From the NCBI GenBank assembly GCA_019054805.1, contig JAHQIY010000021.1:876001-940000 (forward strand): a DNA stretch of 64,000 nt. Direction: 5' to 3'. This document shows positions 18,595 through 29,143 of the stretch, piece after piece. The notes below the pieces were generated by a model. The model had not been told where the DNA came from. It made no database searches and saw nothing but the letters and a program-made list of their open reading frames with translations. How positions within the stretch are numbered: position 1 is the stretch's first letter; the number at the start of each line of letters is the position of its first letter. Position numbers and translations under genes: made by a program. This DNA comes from Brachionus manjavacas. Lineage: Eukaryota > Rotifera > Eurotatoria > Ploima > Brachionidae.

Positions 18595-20679
18595 ATGTCT
18601 AACACAAAAGTTGAGTTATCTAAATATAGAAATATTGGTATTATGGCACATATTGATGCCGGTAAAACCACTACAACAGAGCGTATATTGTATTATACAG
18701 GTAAATCTTATAAAATAGGCGAAGTGCACGAAGGTGCTGCTACTATGGATTGGATGGAGCAAGAGCAAGAGCGTGGTATTACAATTACCTCTGCTGCTAC
18801 TACGTGTTTTTGGAACGACCATAGAATTAATATTATAGATACTCCAGGCCACGTGGATTTTACCATTGAAGTTGAAAGATCTTTAAGGGTGCTAGACGGA
18901 GCCGTAGCGGTTTTTGATGGCGTTGCTGGTGTTGAGCCTCAGTCTGAAACTGTTTGGCGTCAGGCAGATAAATATAATGTTCCAAGAATCTGTTTTGTAA
19001 ATAAAATGGATAGAACTGGTGCAAACTTTGATAGATGTGTTGATATGATAGTTGATAGATTAGGGGCAAAGCCTTTAATTCTTAACTTCCCTATTGGTAT
19101 AGAAGCAGATTTTGCAGGTGTGGTTGATATTGTAAATAACAGAGAAGTAGTTTGGTTAAACGAAGAGTTAGGCGCTAAGTTTGAATACAGAGATATTAGG
19201 CCTGAATATCAAGAAAAAGCAAAAGAACTACGCTTACAGTTGGTAGAAACTGCTGTTGAAGTTGATGATAAAGCTTTAGATGATTATTTAAACGGTAAAG
19301 AAATAGATATTGACACTATTAAAAAATGTATTCGTAAGGGCGTTTTGCAATCTGCGTTTGTTCCGGTATTATGCGGTTCTGCTTTTAAAAATAAAGGCGT
19401 GCAAACATTGTTAGATGCAGTAGTAGATTACTTGCCTGCACCGGTAGATTTAGATAAAACCGAAGGTACGGCTATTAATGATCCAGAAGAAGTATTATAC
19501 AGAGATCATTCTGCTAACGAGCCTTTGTCTGCTTTAGCTTTTAAAATTATGAACGACCCTTTTGTTGGTAACCTAACTTTTTGTAGAATTTACTCTGGTA
19601 AGCTAGAAAGCGGTGCTACCTTGTTAAATTCGGTAAAAGATAAAAAAGAAAGAATTGGTAGAATGTTATTAATGCATGCTAACCAAAGAGAAGAAGTAAA
19701 AATTGCAGAAGCTGGCGATATAGTTGCTTTAGTTGGTTTAAAAGATACAACTACTGGCGATACATTGTGCGATTCTTCTAACCCAATTATTTTAGAAAGA
19801 ATGGAGTTTCCTAACCCAGTTATGGAATTAGCAGTTGAGCCAAAAACTAAAGCCGACCAAGAAAAAATGGGTATTGCTTTAGCTAGATTGGTTGCAGAAG
19901 ATCCTTCGTTAAGAGTAAACAGTGATGCTGAAAGCGGACAAACTGTACTGGCTGGTATGGGCGAGTTGCACTTAGAAATTATTGTTGATAGAATGAAGAG
20001 AGAGTTTAAAGTTGAAGCCAATGTTGGTGCTCCGCAAGTTGCTTACAGAGAAACTATTACTAAACCAGTTGAAATAGATTATACTCATAAAAAGCAATCT
20101 GGTGGTGCTGGTCAGTTTGCTAGAGTTAAAATAAAATTTGCTCCAGCAGAACCAGGTGAAGGATTTAGCTTTACAAATACCGTAGTTGGTGGTAATATAC
20201 CTAGAGAGTATATTCCTGGTGTAGAAAAAGGTATTACTAGTGCAATGACAACTGGTGTTTTAGCGGGCTTTCCTGTGGTAGATTTTACCGCCAATGTTTT
20301 TGATGGTGCTTACCATGATGTGGATTCTAGTGCTTTAGCTTTTGAAATAGCGGCACGTGCTGCTTTTAGAGAGGGTATGCAAAAAGGTTCTGCAAAATTA
20401 TTAGAGCCAGTAATGAGCGTTGAAGTGGTTACTCCTGAAGAATATATGGGAGATATTATTGGCGATTTAAACAGCCGTAGAGGGCAAATTAACAGTATGG
20501 AAAGCAGAGGTAACGCAAGAGTAATTTTAGCGGTTGTACCTTTGGCTAGTATGTTTGGTTATGTTAATAATTTGCGTTCTATGAGCCAAGGCAGAGCGCA
20601 GTATACAATGCAATTTTCTCATTATACGCAAGTTCCAGAGAATGTTGCTACAGAAATAAAAGCAAAATATGCTAGGTAA
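18595..20679 (+). CDS. fusA: Elongation factor G
   Basis: 694 residues, full length. EF-G is the GTPase that drives translocation and, with RRF, ribosome recycling. The G1 motif [11 protein letters not shown] (residues about 18-28), G-I-T-I-T-S-A switch, D-T-P-G-H-V-D-F and N-K-M-D are all present. Domains II to V follow, including domain IV with G-G-A-G-Q-F-A. AGGAGG lies just upstream of the ATG. Only one fusA copy is in the window. Codon use matches the ribosomal protein genes, in contrast with the adjacent tuf. Confidence 0.98.
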   Translation: MSNTKVELSKYRNIGIMAHIDAGKTTTTERILYYTGKSYKIGEVHEGAATMDWMEQEQERGITITSAATTCFWNDHRINIIDTPGHVDFTIEVERSLRVLDGAVAVFDGVAGVEPQSETVWRQADKYNVPRICFVNKMDRTGANFDRCVDMIVDRLGAKPLILNFPIGIEADFAGVVDIVNNREVVWLNEELGAKFEYRDIRPEYQEKAKELRLQLVETAVEVDDKALDDYLNGKEIDIDTIKKCIRKGVLQSAFVPVLCGSAFKNKGVQTLLDAVVDYLPAPVDLDKTEGTAINDPEEVLYRDHSANEPLSALAFKIMNDPFVGNLTFCRIYSGKLESGATLLNSVKDKKERIGRMLLMHANQREEVKIAEAGDIVALVGLKDTTTGDTLCDSSNPIILERMEFPNPVMELAVEPKTKADQEKMGIALARLVAEDPSLRVNSDAESGQTVLAGMGELHLEIIVDRMKREFKVEANVGAPQVAYRETITKPVEIDYTHKKQSGGAGQFARVKIKFAPAEPGEGFSFTNTVVGGNIPREYIPGVEKGITSAMTTGVLAGFPVVDFTANVFDGAYHDVDSSALAFEIAARAAFREGMQKGSAKLLEPVMSVEVVTPEEYMGDIIGDLNSRRGQINSMESRGNARVILAVVPLASMFGYVNNLRSMSQGRAQYTMQFSHYTQVPENVATEIKAKYAR

Positions 20680-20706
20680 TTAAAAATACAATAGGAGAAG
20701 TGTAAG

Positions 20707-21897
20707 ATGGCTAAAGATAAGTACGAGAGAACGAAACCGCATGTTAACATAGGCACAATAGGCCATGTGGATCATGGTAAAACGTCATTAACGGCGGCGT
20801 TAACAAAGATATTAGGAGAAACAGGTGGTGGAGAGTTTGTATCATACGAAGAGATAGATAAGTCTCCTGAAGAGAAAGCTAGGGGTATAACTATTAGTGC
20901 ATCGCATGTGGAGTACGAGACAGCAACAAGGCATTATGCGCATGTGGATTGTCCGGGGCATGCTGATTATATTAAGAATATGATAACTGGAGCTGCGCAA
21001 ATGGACGGAGCTATATTGGTGGTTAGTGCAACAGACGGCCCTATGCCACAAACCAGAGAGCATATATTGTTGGCAAAGCAAGTTGGTGTACCTGCAATAG
21101 TAGTGTTTATGAATAAAGTGGACATGGTAGAAGATAGCGAGTTGGTGGATTTGGTTGAGATGGAAGTAAGAGACTTATTAAATAAGTATGATTTTCCTGG
21201 GGATGATACGCCAATAATTAAAGGTAGTGCGTTGTGTGCGTTAGAAGGCAAGCAACCGGAGTTAGGGAAGGAAGCTATATTAAAGTTAGCAGAGGCTATA
21301 GATACGTTTATACCTATGCCGTCTAGACCTAAAGACAAAACGTTTTTAATGCCAATAGAAGATGTATTTTCTATAAGTGGAAGGGGAACTGTTGTAACTG
21401 GAAGGATAGAGCAGGGAGTTGTTAAAGTTGGAGAAGAGATAGAGATAGTTGGATTAAAAGATACGGCTAAAACAACGTGTACTGGTGTAGAGATGTTTAG
21501 GAAGTTGTTGGATGAGGGTGAAGCTGGAGATAACGTTGGAGTGTTGTTAAGAGGAACTAAGAGAGAAGAAGTGGAGCGTGGTCAGGTATTGGCTAAGCCA
21601 GGAAGTATAAAAGCGTATACAAATTTTGAGTGTGAGGCTTATATATTGAATAAAGAAGAAGGTGGAAGACATACGCCGTTTTTTGCAAACTATCGTCCAC
21701 AGTTTTATTTTAGAACAACCGACGTAACAGGAACAGTGCAGTTACCTGCAGGTGTAGAGATGGTAATGCCTGGAGATAACATAAAGTTTGAAGTTGAGTT
21801 AATAGTTCCTGTAGCTATGAACGAGCAATTACGTTTTGCTATTAGAGAAGGTGGCAGAACTGTAGGTGCTGGTATTATTTCTAAAATTATAAAATAG
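20707..21897 (+). CDS. tuf: Elongation factor Tu, copy 2
   Basis: 396 residues, protein identical to the copy at 4612. DNA identity starts 22 bp upstream of the ATG, including the AGGAG ribosome-binding site, and ends about 3 bp after the stop. Three silent differences are confined to about 50 bp near codons 57-73. That pattern points to ongoing gene conversion between the copies. This copy is in the standard position, 27 bp after fusA and 15 bp before rpsJ. All GTPase motifs are intact. Confidence 0.98.
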   Translation: MAKDKYERTKPHVNIGTIGHVDHGKTSLTAALTKILGETGGGEFVSYEEIDKSPEEKARGITISASHVEYETATRHYAHVDCPGHADYIKNMITGAAQMDGAILVVSATDGPMPQTREHILLAKQVGVPAIVVFMNKVDMVEDSELVDLVEMEVRDLLNKYDFPGDDTPIIKGSALCALEGKQPELGKEAILKLAEAIDTFIPMPSRPKDKTFLMPIEDVFSISGRGTVVTGRIEQGVVKVGEEIEIVGLKDTAKTTCTGVEMFRKLLDEGEAGDNVGVLLRGTKREEVERGQVLAKPGSIKAYTNFECEAYILNKEEGGRHTPFFANYRPQFYFRTTDVTGTVQLPAGVEMVMPGDNIKFEVELIVPVAMNEQLRFAIREGGRTVGAGIISKIIK

Positions 21898-21912
21898 TAA
21901 GGTATTTAAACT

Positions 21913-22221
21913 ATGGATAAGCAAAAAATAAGAATAAAGTTAAAGTCTTTTGAACATATATTATTAGACAGATATACAAAAGAAATAGCTGCGGCAGCAA
22001 AAAGAACCGGAGCCACTGTAATTGGCCCCGTACCTTTGCCTAAACAAATTAGTAGATATACTGTTTTAAGGTCTCCGCATGTTAATAAAAAATCTAGAGA
22101 ACAATTTGAAACTAGAGTTCACAAAAGATTAATTGATATAAAAGATCCTACTCCGCAAACAGTTGATGCTTTAATGAAGCTAGACATTGCCGCTGGGGTT
22201 GATGTGGAAATTAAACTTTAG
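21913..22221 (+). CDS. rpsJ: 30S ribosomal protein S10
   Basis: 102 residues, family-typical. S10 belongs to the 30S head and is also NusE, the partner of NusB and NusG in antitermination. The sequence contains the [10 protein letters not shown] start and the loop [11 protein letters not shown]. Only 15 bp separates it from tuf, so the S10 genes are read through from the str operon. There is no room for an L4-type leader like that of E. coli. Confidence 0.98.
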   Translation: MDKQKIRIKLKSFEHILLDRYTKEIAAAAKRTGATVIGPVPLPKQISRYTVLRSPHVNKKSREQFETRVHKRLIDIKDPTPQTVDALMKLDIAAGVDVEIKL

Positions 22222-22254
22222 TAATAAAGAAATAAAATTAGGGACGATATAAAA

Positions 22255-22902
22255 ATGAGAGCTGGTGTAGTAGCAAAAAAAGTAGGAATGTCTAGAATTT
22301 ATGACGATAATGGCGTTTTTACTCCTGTAACTTTATTACAAGTGGAAGATAATGTTGTAATATCTCATAAAACTAAAGATAAGCATGGATACGAAGCTGT
22401 TCAGTTATCTACAGGAGATGTTAAAGAGAAGCATTTATCTAAGCCTGTGGTAGAGATGTATAAAAAATTAGGTTTTACGCCTAAAAAAACTATTAAAGAA
22501 TTTAGAGTAGAATCTGATGATTTATTAGAAGTTGGTACTAGCTTAGGGGTTAACCACTTTAATGTTGGTGACTTTATAGATGTAGCTGGTAAAACAATTG
22601 GTAAAGGCTTTGCTGGTGTTATTAAAAGATGGAATTTTAGAAGTTTAAGAGCTACCCATGGTGTTTCTTTAACGCATCGTTCTCATGGTTCTACTGGTGG
22701 TAGACAAGACCCAGGTAAAGTTTTTAAAGGTAAAAAAATGGCAGGACGTTTAGGTAATGAAAGAGTTACTACACAAAACCTAAAAATTGTTGCTATAGAT
22801 GAAGCCAGAAAATTATTAATTGTTAAAGGTGCGGTTCCAGGACACAAAGGTAGCTTGGTGGAAGTTAGAGACGCAGTAAAAAAAACTAAGATTGCGAAAT
22901 AA
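22255..22902 (+). CDS. rplC: 50S ribosomal protein L3
   Basis: 215 residues. L3 is an early assembly protein whose long loop approaches the peptidyl transferase centre. The conserved loop H-G-V-S-L-T-H-R-S-H-G-S-T-G-G-R-Q-D-P and the K-G-K-K-M-A-G-R-L-G motif are present. It begins with M-R-A-G-V-V-A-K-K-V-G-M, a typical alphaproteobacterial start. It is followed 11 bp later by rplD in the standard S10 order. Confidence 0.97.
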   Translation: MRAGVVAKKVGMSRIYDDNGVFTPVTLLQVEDNVVISHKTKDKHGYEAVQLSTGDVKEKHLSKPVVEMYKKLGFTPKKTIKEFRVESDDLLEVGTSLGVNHFNVGDFIDVAGKTIGKGFAGVIKRWNFRSLRATHGVSLTHRSHGSTGGRQDPGKVFKGKKMAGRLGNERVTTQNLKIVAIDEARKLLIVKGAVPGHKGSLVEVRDAVKKTKIAK

Positions 22903-22913
22903 AAGGTTTTAAA

Positions 22914-23543
22914 ATGAAATTAGAAGTTAAAGATTTATCCAATAACAAGGTAGAAGATATTGAATTAGAAGATTCAATTTTCTCTACTATTGTAAGAAAA
23001 GATATTATGGCTAGAGTTGTTAAATGGCAGTTAGCTAAAAGACGTTCTGGTAGCCACAAAGTTAAAACTAGGGCAGATGTTAAGCATACTACTAAAAAGC
23101 CTTTTAATCAAAAAGGTACTGGTAGGGCTCGTCAGGGTATGAAAAGTGCTCCACATATGAGAGGGGGCGGTGTAGCTTTTGGGCCAGTAGTAAGGGATCA
23201 TTCTATAGGCTTACAGAAAAAAGTTAGAGTAATGGGGCTAAAAAGTGCTATATCTTCTAAACTAAAAGAAGGTAAGTTAATAGTGTTAAATGATTTAGCT
23301 TTAGATACTTACAAAACAGCTAGTTTAAAAAATAGTCTTTCTGGAATGGGTGTAGATAAATCTACTTTATTTGTGGATGCTGCTGTTGTTAATGATAATT
23401 TTAAAAAGGCTTGCTCTAACTTAATTAAAGTAGATGTTTTACCACAAATTGGTTTAAATGTTTACGATATATTAAATCATGAGAATTTAATTTTTACTAA
23501 AGCTGGAGTTAAAGAATTAACGGAGCGTTTAAATGGAAAATAA
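22914..23543 (+). CDS. rplD: 50S ribosomal protein L4
   Basis: 209 residues. L4 lines the exit tunnel with an extended loop, visible as K-P-F-N-Q-K-G-T-G-R-A-R-Q-G. The K-T-R-A-D-V segment before it and the globular C-terminal half are normal. In E. coli L4 also represses the S10 operon, but no leader for that is apparent here. Its 3' end overlaps the first possible rplW start by 11 bp. Confidence 0.97.
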   Translation: MKLEVKDLSNNKVEDIELEDSIFSTIVRKDIMARVVKWQLAKRRSGSHKVKTRADVKHTTKKPFNQKGTGRARQGMKSAPHMRGGGVAFGPVVRDHSIGLQKKVRVMGLKSAISSKLKEGKLIVLNDLALDTYKTASLKNSLSGMGVDKSTLFVDAAVVNDNFKKACSNLIKVDVLPQIGLNVYDILNHENLIFTKAGVKELTERLNGK

Positions 23544-23841
23544 AATGAATTTAGAAAGATTGCTTGAGGTTGTTAGAAAACCTATTATTACTGAAAAATC
23601 TACTAAACTTTCTGAAAATAATCAAATGGTGTTTGAAGTAAGTTTAGATGCAACTAAGCAAGAAATTAAGCAGTCTATAGAAACTTTATTTAAAGTATCT
23701 GTAGAAAAAGTTTTAACTTACAACCGTGTTGGCAAAGTTAGAATATTTAGGGGTAAACCAGGACGCACTAAACCTTGTAAGCGTGCAGTTGTTACCTTAA
23801 AACAAGGTGAAACTATAGATTTAAGCATGGGAGTAAAGTAG
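23533..23841 (+). CDS. rplW: 50S ribosomal protein L23
   Basis: 102 residues from the ATG at 23533, or 98 from the ATG at 23545. I kept the first because GGAG at 23522-23525 is well placed for it; the overlap with rplD is then 11 bp. L23 sits at the tunnel exit and docks trigger factor and SRP. The family motif K-P-I-I-T-E-K-S-T near the start and the C-terminal G-R-K-P-x-x-K-K-A-type basic stretch (here [12 protein letters not shown]) are present. Confidence 0.95.
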   Translation: MENKMNLERLLEVVRKPIITEKSTKLSENNQMVFEVSLDATKQEIKQSIETLFKVSVEKVLTYNRVGKVRIFRGKPGRTKPCKRAVVTLKQGETIDLSMGVK

Positions 23842-23845
23842 TACA

Positions 23846-24673
23846 ATGGCTTTAAAAAATTACAAACCTACCACCCCTGGACAAAGAGGGTTAATTTTAG
23901 TAGATAAATCTAGCTTACACAAAGGTAAGCCAGAAAAAAGTTTAACTGTTGGTTTAACTAAAAGCGGCGGTAGAAACAATTTAGGTAGAATAACAACTAG
24001 ACACATTGGTGGTGGACATAAAAGAAGTTATCGTTTAATAGATTTTAAGCGTAATACTTTTGATGCTACTGCAGAAGTATTAAGAATAGAGTATGATCCT
24101 AACAGAACCGCTTTTATTGCCTTAATACAGTACGAAGACGGTAAAAAATCTTACATTTTGGCTCCGCATGGTTTAAAAATTGGAGATAAAGTAGTAAGTT
24201 CGGAAAATGCAGATATTAAAGTTGGTAATACTTTACCTTTAATTAAAATTCCGGTGGGTACTATTTTACATAATGTTGAGTTGGCTCCTAAAAAAGGTGG
24301 TCAGTTAGCAAGGTCTGCGGGATCTTATGTTCAACTAGTTGGTAAAGATAGAGATTATAGCCAAGTAAAACTTAGCTCTGGTGAAGTTAGATTAATTAAC
24401 TCTGATTGTTTAGCTACAGTGGGTGTGGTTTCTAATTTAGATAACAAAAATACTAACTTAGGTAAAGCTGGTAGAAAAAGATGGATGGGTGTTAGACCTA
24501 CCGTTAGAGGTGTAGCTATGAACCCTATAGACCATCCGCATGGTGGTGGTGAAGGTAGAACTTCTGGTGGTCGTCATCCGGTTACTCCGTGGGGTAAACC
24601 AACTAAAGGTAAGAGAACACGTAACAATAAACGCACTAATGCATTTATTATACGTCGTAGATCTGGCAAATAA
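23846..24673 (+). CDS. rplB: 50S ribosomal protein L2
   Basis: 275 residues, the usual length. L2 bridges the subunits and supports peptidyl transferase. It contains [19 protein letters not shown] and, near the end, the invariant [13 protein letters not shown] with the functional His. The basic tail is intact. It is 4 bp after rplW and 21 bp before rpsS. Confidence 0.98.
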   Translation: MALKNYKPTTPGQRGLILVDKSSLHKGKPEKSLTVGLTKSGGRNNLGRITTRHIGGGHKRSYRLIDFKRNTFDATAEVLRIEYDPNRTAFIALIQYEDGKKSYILAPHGLKIGDKVVSSENADIKVGNTLPLIKIPVGTILHNVELAPKKGGQLARSAGSYVQLVGKDRDYSQVKLSSGEVRLINSDCLATVGVVSNLDNKNTNLGKAGRKRWMGVRPTVRGVAMNPIDHPHGGGEGRTSGGRHPVTPWGKPTKGKRTRNNKRTNAFIIRRRSGK

Positions 24674-24694
24674 GAATTAAGGAGATAAGTTAAA

Positions 24695-24973
24695 ATGGCT
24701 CGTTCGCTAAAAAAAGGTCCTTTTGTAGATGGTTATTTACTAAAAAAGGCTGAAAAAACCTTAGAAGGTAAAAAACATGAAGTTATAAAAATTTGGTCTA
24801 GAAGGTCTACAATATTGCCTCAGTTTGTTGGTTTAACGTTTGGGGTTTATAATGGTAAAAAATTTGTTCCTGTTTATGTAACAGAAGAAATGATAGGCCA
24901 AAAATTTGGTGAGTATTCTCCTACTAGAACCTTTAATGGGCATAGTGGAGATAAAAAGGTTAAAAAGAAATAG
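24695..24973 (+). CDS. rpsS: 30S ribosomal protein S19
   Basis: 92 residues, typical. S19 is in the 30S head and contacts the A-site finger. It begins [12 protein letters not shown] and holds [12 protein letters not shown] and the F-x-P-T-R-T-F-x-G-H motif (here [10 protein letters not shown]). AAGGAG lies upstream of the ATG. It precedes rplV by 10 bp. Confidence 0.98.
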   Translation: MARSLKKGPFVDGYLLKKAEKTLEGKKHEVIKIWSRRSTILPQFVGLTFGVYNGKKFVPVYVTEEMIGQKFGEYSPTRTFNGHSGDKKVKKK

Positions 24974-24983
24974 GAATTAGGTT

Positions 24984-25409
24984 ATGAATACAAATACTGA
25001 AGTTAAAGAGGTTAGTGCTAAAAAGCCCCTAAAAACTAAGCCTGCTAAAAAAAATGTATCGGTAGGTTTAGAGGCAAAAGCTATATTAAAAAATGTAAGG
25101 GTTAGCCCATATAAAATTAATTTAGTGGCTCAAACTATTAGAGGTTTAGATTGCAGTAAGGCTTTAAATGAACTAACTTTTTCTAAAAAAGCCATAGCTT
25201 TAGATGTTAAAAAAACTTTGCAATCTGCCATGGCAAATGCAGAAAACAACTTGGGCATGGATGCTAGTAAGTTGTATGTAAAACAAGCATATGTAGGCAA
25301 AGCTTTAGTTATGAAAAGATTTCATGCTAGAGCAAAAGGAAGAGGGGCTAAAATTTTAAAGCCATTTAGCCATTTATTTATTACTGTAGCTCAAGGAGGG
25401 CAGAACTAA
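24984..25409 (+). CDS. rplV: 50S ribosomal protein L22
   Basis: 141 residues, about 30 longer than in E. coli because of a Lys/Ala-rich N-terminal extension (residues 1-about 30). L22 spans the exit tunnel and contributes the loop near the macrolide constriction. The core has [12 protein letters not shown] and the hairpin [12 protein letters not shown]. Its stop codon overlaps the rpsC start by one base, so translation is coupled. Confidence 0.96.
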   Translation: MNTNTEVKEVSAKKPLKTKPAKKNVSVGLEAKAILKNVRVSPYKINLVAQTIRGLDCSKALNELTFSKKAIALDVKKTLQSAMANAENNLGMDASKLYVKQAYVGKALVMKRFHARAKGRGAKILKPFSHLFITVAQGGQN

Positions 25410-26080
25410 TGGGACAAAAGGTTAATCCAATAGGTTTAAGATTAAAAATTAATAGAACGTGGACTTCTAATTGGTACGCATCTAAAAACTTTGCTAAGTT
25501 TTTGCATGAAGATTTAAAAATAAGAGAGCACGTTAATTCTTCTATTAAAGAAGTTGGTGTTGCAAAAATTATTATAGAAAGATCTTCTTCTAAAAAAATT
25601 ATTGTAAACATTCATGTTGCCAGACCAGGAGTTATTTTAGGTAAACGTAAGTATGATATTGATGCTTTAAAAAAAGATTTAACTAAAATTACCGATTCTG
25701 AAGTTAAAATTAACATTATAGAAGTTAGACGCCCAGAATTAGAAGCACAATTGGTTGCTTTTAATGTTGCTACACAGCTAGAAAAACGTGTTTCTTTTAG
25801 AAGAGCCATGAAAAAAGCAGTTGAAAATTGTTTAAAAGCAGGTGTAGAGGGTATTAGAATTAATGTTAGCGGACGTTTAGGCGGTGCAGAAATTGCCAGA
25901 ATGGAGTGGTATAGAGAAGGTAGAGTGCCTTTGCATACTTTAAGAGCAGATATTGATTACGCCGAAGCAACAGCCCATACTACATATGGTAATTGCGGTA
26001 TAAAAATTTGGTTGTTTAAAGGTGAAGTAGTTAACAAAGACTACTTATCTGACAAAAAAAGAAAAATAGTAAAAGACTAA
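25409..26080 (+). CDS. rpsC: 30S ribosomal protein S3
   Basis: 223 residues. S3 lies at the mRNA entry site and helps unwind mRNA. It begins [11 protein letters not shown], contains the KH-domain G-x-x-G-type segment near [10 protein letters not shown], and the C-terminal [24 protein letters not shown] motif. It starts within the rplV stop and is followed 29 bp later by rplP. Confidence 0.98.
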   Translation: MGQKVNPIGLRLKINRTWTSNWYASKNFAKFLHEDLKIREHVNSSIKEVGVAKIIIERSSSKKIIVNIHVARPGVILGKRKYDIDALKKDLTKITDSEVKINIIEVRRPELEAQLVAFNVATQLEKRVSFRRAMKKAVENCLKAGVEGIRINVSGRLGGAEIARMEWYREGRVPLHTLRADIDYAEATAHTTYGNCGIKIWLFKGEVVNKDYLSDKKRKIVKD

Positions 26081-26109
26081 TAATAAATAATATTTAAAGG
26101 TAAATTACA

Positions 26110-26526
26110 ATGTTAAGTCCTGCAAGAACAAAATATCGTAAAGCCCATAAAGGTAGAATTCATGGAGTTTCGTGCAAAGCTACTATGGTTAACTTTGGTG
26201 AATACGGATTAAAAGCCCTAGAACCAGAAAGAATTACGGCCAGACAGATAGAGTCGGCTAGAAGAGCAATTAATAGATATATGAAAAGAGCTGGTAAGGT
26301 ATGGATTAGAATTTTTCCAGATGTTCCTGTTTCTAAAAAACCTGCCGAAGTAAGACAAGGTAAAGGTAAAGGTAACCCAGAATTTTGGGCAGCTAGAGTA
26401 AAACCTGGCAGAATAATGTTTGAAATTGATGGTGTTAGTGAAGAAATTGCAAAAAGAGCTTTTGAATTAGGGGCGGCTAAGTTGCCTATAAAAACTAAGT
26501 TTGTTAAACGTGTTGCAAGCGTTTAA
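26110..26526 (+). CDS. rplP: 50S ribosomal protein L16
   Basis: 138 residues. L16 lies beside the A-site tRNA elbow. It begins [16 protein letters not shown] and contains [20 protein letters not shown]. Unlike the tight spacing elsewhere in the S10 operon, 124 bp separates it from rpmC, and a promoter is found in that gap. Confidence 0.98.
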   Translation: MLSPARTKYRKAHKGRIHGVSCKATMVNFGEYGLKALEPERITARQIESARRAINRYMKRAGKVWIRIFPDVPVSKKPAEVRQGKGKGNPEFWAARVKPGRIMFEIDGVSEEIAKRAFELGAAKLPIKTKFVKRVASV

Positions 26527-26558
26527 TTAACTATTTTTGAAAATTTTAAAGAAAATGC

Positions 26559-26587
26559 TTGATATATTTGCATTATTAAGATATTAT
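26559..26587 (+). promoter_or_regulatory. Internal promoter upstream of rpmC
   Basis: TTGATA at 26559-26564, a 17-bp spacer and TATTAT at 26582-26587. It lies in the 124-bp gap between rplP and rpmC, an unusual interruption in this operon. Confidence 0.6.
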
Positions 26588-26650
26588 TAATTTTATTTAT
26601 ATGTATAAATCTTTGTAATAAGTTTTATATTTAAATTTTAAGGTAATTAG

Positions 26651-26866
26651 ATGAAAACGAAAGAAATTAGAGCTAAAACAGAGTCTGAAATATTACAAGA
26701 GATTGTAAAAATAAGAAAAGAATTGATAAATTTAAGATTTCAGAAAGCTAGTGGCCAATTGCAAAGCACTGCAGTTATTGGTAGTTTAAAAAAAGATGTT
26801 GCTAAATTAAAAACTATATTAACAGAAAAAAATATAGTTAGTAAAACCGCTAAAGGAGTTAATTAA
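26651..26866 (+). CDS. rpmC: 50S ribosomal protein L29
   Basis: 71 residues, two long helices as in the family. L29 sits at the tunnel exit beside L23. The motif L-R-F-Q-K-A-S-G-Q-L-Q is diagnostic (family form L-R-F-Q-x-A-x-G-Q-L). An AAGG lies upstream of the ATG. It heads the transcription unit that starts from the internal promoter and is followed by rpsQ after 3 bp. Confidence 0.96.
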   Translation: MKTKEIRAKTESEILQEIVKIRKELINLRFQKASGQLQSTAVIGSLKKDVAKLKTILTEKNIVSKTAKGVN

Positions 26867-26869
26867 GTT

Positions 26870-27097
26870 ATGCCAAAAAGAATTTTAGAAGGCACTGTAG
26901 TTAGTGATAAAATGGATAAAACAGTTGTTGTTAAGGTTGTTCGTCAGGTTCAGCATCCTGTTTATAAAAAGTTTATTAAAAAGCTAAAAAAATATATGGC
27001 TCATGATGAATCTAACTCTGTTAAAGAAGGTGAATACGTTAAAATTGTAGAATCTAAGCCGTATTCTAAAAATAAAAAATGGACTGTAGTTAAGTAA
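26870..27097 (+). CDS. rpsQ: 30S ribosomal protein S17
   Basis: 75 residues, OB-fold primary rRNA-binding protein of the 30S body. The family pattern L[17 protein letters not shown] and H-P-V-Y-K-K-F-I-K is clear. It ends shortly after K-W-T-V-V-K, a little shorter than in E. coli. It is 3 bp after rpmC and 14 bp before rplN. Confidence 0.97.
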   Translation: MPKRILEGTVVSDKMDKTVVVKVVRQVQHPVYKKFIKKLKKYMAHDESNSVKEGEYVKIVESKPYSKNKKWTVVK

Positions 27098-27111
27098 TAA
27101 AAAGGTAAAAA

Positions 27112-27480
27112 ATGATACAGCAAGAAAGTAAATTATTTGTAGCAGATAACTCTGGTGCCAAGTTGGTGCAGTGTATTAAAGTTTTAGGCGGAAGTAAACG
27201 TAGAGTTGCTAGCGTTGGCGATGTTATAGTAGTTAGTGTTAAAGAAGCTATTCCTCATGGTAAAGTGAAAAAAGGAGAAGTTTTAAAGGCAGTAATTGTT
27301 AGAACAGTAGCAGATATAAGACGTGCGGATGGTTCTGTAATTAGATTTGATAGAAATGCAGCGGTGTTGCTAAATAATCAAAAAGAGCCAATTGGTACAA
27401 GGATATTTGGCCCTGTAACAAGAGAGTTAAGGTCTAAAAGTTTTATGAAAATAATATCATTAGCTCCAGAGGTGTTGTAA
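27112..27480 (+). CDS. rplN: 50S ribosomal protein L14
   Basis: 122 residues, the invariant family length. L14 forms an intersubunit bridge and is the docking point of RsfS. It begins [17 protein letters not shown] and contains [18 protein letters not shown] and [13 protein letters not shown]. It is 3 bp upstream of rplX. Confidence 0.98.
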   Translation: MIQQESKLFVADNSGAKLVQCIKVLGGSKRRVASVGDVIVVSVKEAIPHGKVKKGEVLKAVIVRTVADIRRADGSVIRFDRNAAVLLNNQKEPIGTRIFGPVTRELRSKSFMKIISLAPEVL

Positions 27481-27483
27481 GTT

Positions 27484-27798
27484 ATGGCTAAAGTTAGAAT
27501 AAAAAAAGGCGATACAGTTGTTGTAATTGCAGGTAAAGATAAAAATAAAACTGGAGAAGTTTTAAAAGTTTTGCCAAAAGAATCTAGAGTGTTGGTAGAG
27601 GGTGTTAATGTTGTAAAAAAACATAAAAAGCCTAGCCAAGCAGATGAAGGCGGTATTGTTAATAAAGAGCTTTCAATTCATATTTCTAATGTTGCTTACC
27701 TAGATGCTTCTACAAAAAAACCAACTAAAATTGGTTATAAAGTAGAAGGCGACAAAAAAGTTAGAGTTGCCAAAAAAACAAATAGTGTAATAAATTAA
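27484..27798 (+). CDS. rplX: 50S ribosomal protein L24
   Basis: 104 residues with the KOW motif near the N-terminus (I-K-K-G-D-T-V-V-V-I-A-G-K-D-K-N-K-T-G-E-V). L24 starts assembly of the 50S subunit and lies by the tunnel exit. The V-N-V-V-K-K-H-K-K-P segment is typical. The C-terminal end is basic. It follows rplN by 3 bp and precedes rplE by 25 bp. Confidence 0.97.
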   Translation: MAKVRIKKGDTVVVIAGKDKNKTGEVLKVLPKESRVLVEGVNVVKKHKKPSQADEGGIVNKELSIHISNVAYLDASTKKPTKIGYKVEGDKKVRVAKKTNSVIN

Positions 27799-27823
27799 TT
27801 AAAATTTAGTAAGAGTAAAAGAT

Positions 27824-28375
27824 ATGACCTATACTGCAAGATTGCTTGAACATTATAAAAAAGAAGTTGTTCCGGCTTTAAATAATAAATTTGCTTATAA
27901 AAACCATATGGAGCTCCCAAAGTTAGTAAAAATTGTTATTAATATGGGTGTTGGTGAAGCTGCATTAGATAAAAAGAAAATAGATGCTCCATTGCAAGAT
28001 TTATATGCTATTTCTGGGCAAAAACCTCTTGTTTGTTTATCTAAAAAAGCAATAGCTGCTTTTAAATTAAGAGAAAATATGCCAATTGGTTGTAAAGTTA
28101 CACTAAGAGGTGCTAAAATGTACGAATTTTTAGACAGATTTGTAAGTGTTGCATTACCAAGAGTAAGAGACTTTAGAGGTTTATCTGCAAGAAAAGGTTT
28201 TGACGGTAGAGGTAATTACTCTATGGGTTTAAAAGAGCATATTATTTTTCCAGAGATAGATTATAATAGAGTTGATAAAATTAGAGGTATGAATATAACT
28301 TTTTGTACCACAGCAAAAACCGATGCCGAAGCTGTTGAGCTTTTAAAAGGTTTTGATTTACCATTTAATAGTTAA
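27824..28375 (+). CDS. rplE: 50S ribosomal protein L5
   Basis: 183 residues, typical length. L5 binds 5S rRNA in the central protuberance. Conserved features include [11 protein letters not shown], the [16 protein letters not shown] loop, R-D-F-R-G-L and the [20 protein letters not shown] motif. It is 32 bp before rpsN. Confidence 0.98.
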   Translation: MTYTARLLEHYKKEVVPALNNKFAYKNHMELPKLVKIVINMGVGEAALDKKKIDAPLQDLYAISGQKPLVCLSKKAIAAFKLRENMPIGCKVTLRGAKMYEFLDRFVSVALPRVRDFRGLSARKGFDGRGNYSMGLKEHIIFPEIDYNRVDKIRGMNITFCTTAKTDAEAVELLKGFDLPFNS

Positions 28376-28407
28376 TTTAATAATTGTTTACTAAGTAGGA
28401 GTATTTG

Positions 28408-28713
28408 ATGGCAAAAACTAGTACCATCGAGAAAAATAAAAAAAGAGAAAAAATGATAGCCAAGTATATGGCTAAGCGTTTAAAACTTAAAGAAATTGCT
28501 TGTGATGAAAGCTTAGATGCAACCGAAAGATTTGCAGCTAGATTAAAATTAGCCGAGTTACCTAGAAATTCTTCGCCTAGCAGATATAGACTGCGTTGTG
28601 CTTTAACCGGAAGAGGTAGAGGGAATTATAGAAAATTTGGATTGTGTAGACATAAGTTTAGAGAGTTGGCTTCTAAGGGGCAAATTCCTGGTGTAATTAA
28701 AGCTAGCTGGTAA
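28408..28713 (+). CDS. rpsN: 30S ribosomal protein S14
   Basis: 101 residues, the long zinc-free form: there are no CxxC pairs. S14 is in the 30S head. The C-terminal half has [19 protein letters not shown] and ends in A-S-W. I start it at the ATG at 28408, with AGGAG at 28398-28402; an in-frame TTG immediately before it is unlikely to be used. Confidence 0.97.
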   Translation: MAKTSTIEKNKKREKMIAKYMAKRLKLKEIACDESLDATERFAARLKLAELPRNSSPSRYRLRCALTGRGRGNYRKFGLCRHKFRELASKGQIPGVIKASW

Positions 28714-28726
28714 GGAGATTTTTATT

Positions 28727-29116
28727 ATGGATATGATAAGTGATAGTTTAACAAGAATAAGAAATGGTTTAATGGCTAGACGTGAAAGCGTTGAGTTGTT
28801 ATACTCTAAAGAAATTTTATCTATTTTAGAGGTATTAAAGCAAGAAGGTTATATTGCAGACTTTGCTTCTAAAGAGTTAAGAAAAGGTGTGTCAAGAATT
28901 GATGTTGAGTTAAAATATCATGAAGATACTCCGGTTATAAAAAAAATAAAAAGAATATCTAAGCCAAGCTTAAGGGTTTACGTTCCTGCACAGGAAATAC
29001 CTGTGGTTTTTAATGGCTTAGGAATTTCTATTTTATCTACATCTAAAGGTGTGATGTCTGACCTAGATGCTAGAAAAAATAATATTGGCGGTGAAGTTAT
29101 TTGCACTGTATTTTAA
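28727..29116 (+). CDS. rpsH: 30S ribosomal protein S8
   Basis: 129 residues from the ATG at 28727 (AGGAG at 28713-28717); a second ATG two codons on is possible. S8 is a central assembly protein and, in E. coli, represses the spc operon. It contains D-M-I-S-D-S-L-T-R-I-R-N-G and the C-terminal G-I-S-I-L-S-T-S-K-G-V-M-S-D motif with the conserved S-T-S-K-G. No S8 site on the mRNA was worked out. Confidence 0.97.
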   Translation: MDMISDSLTRIRNGLMARRESVELLYSKEILSILEVLKQEGYIADFASKELRKGVSRIDVELKYHEDTPVIKKIKRISKPSLRVYVPAQEIPVVFNGLGISILSTSKGVMSDLDARKNNIGGEVICTVF

Positions 29117-29143
29117 TTTAATAAAAATATATAGGAAGTATAA

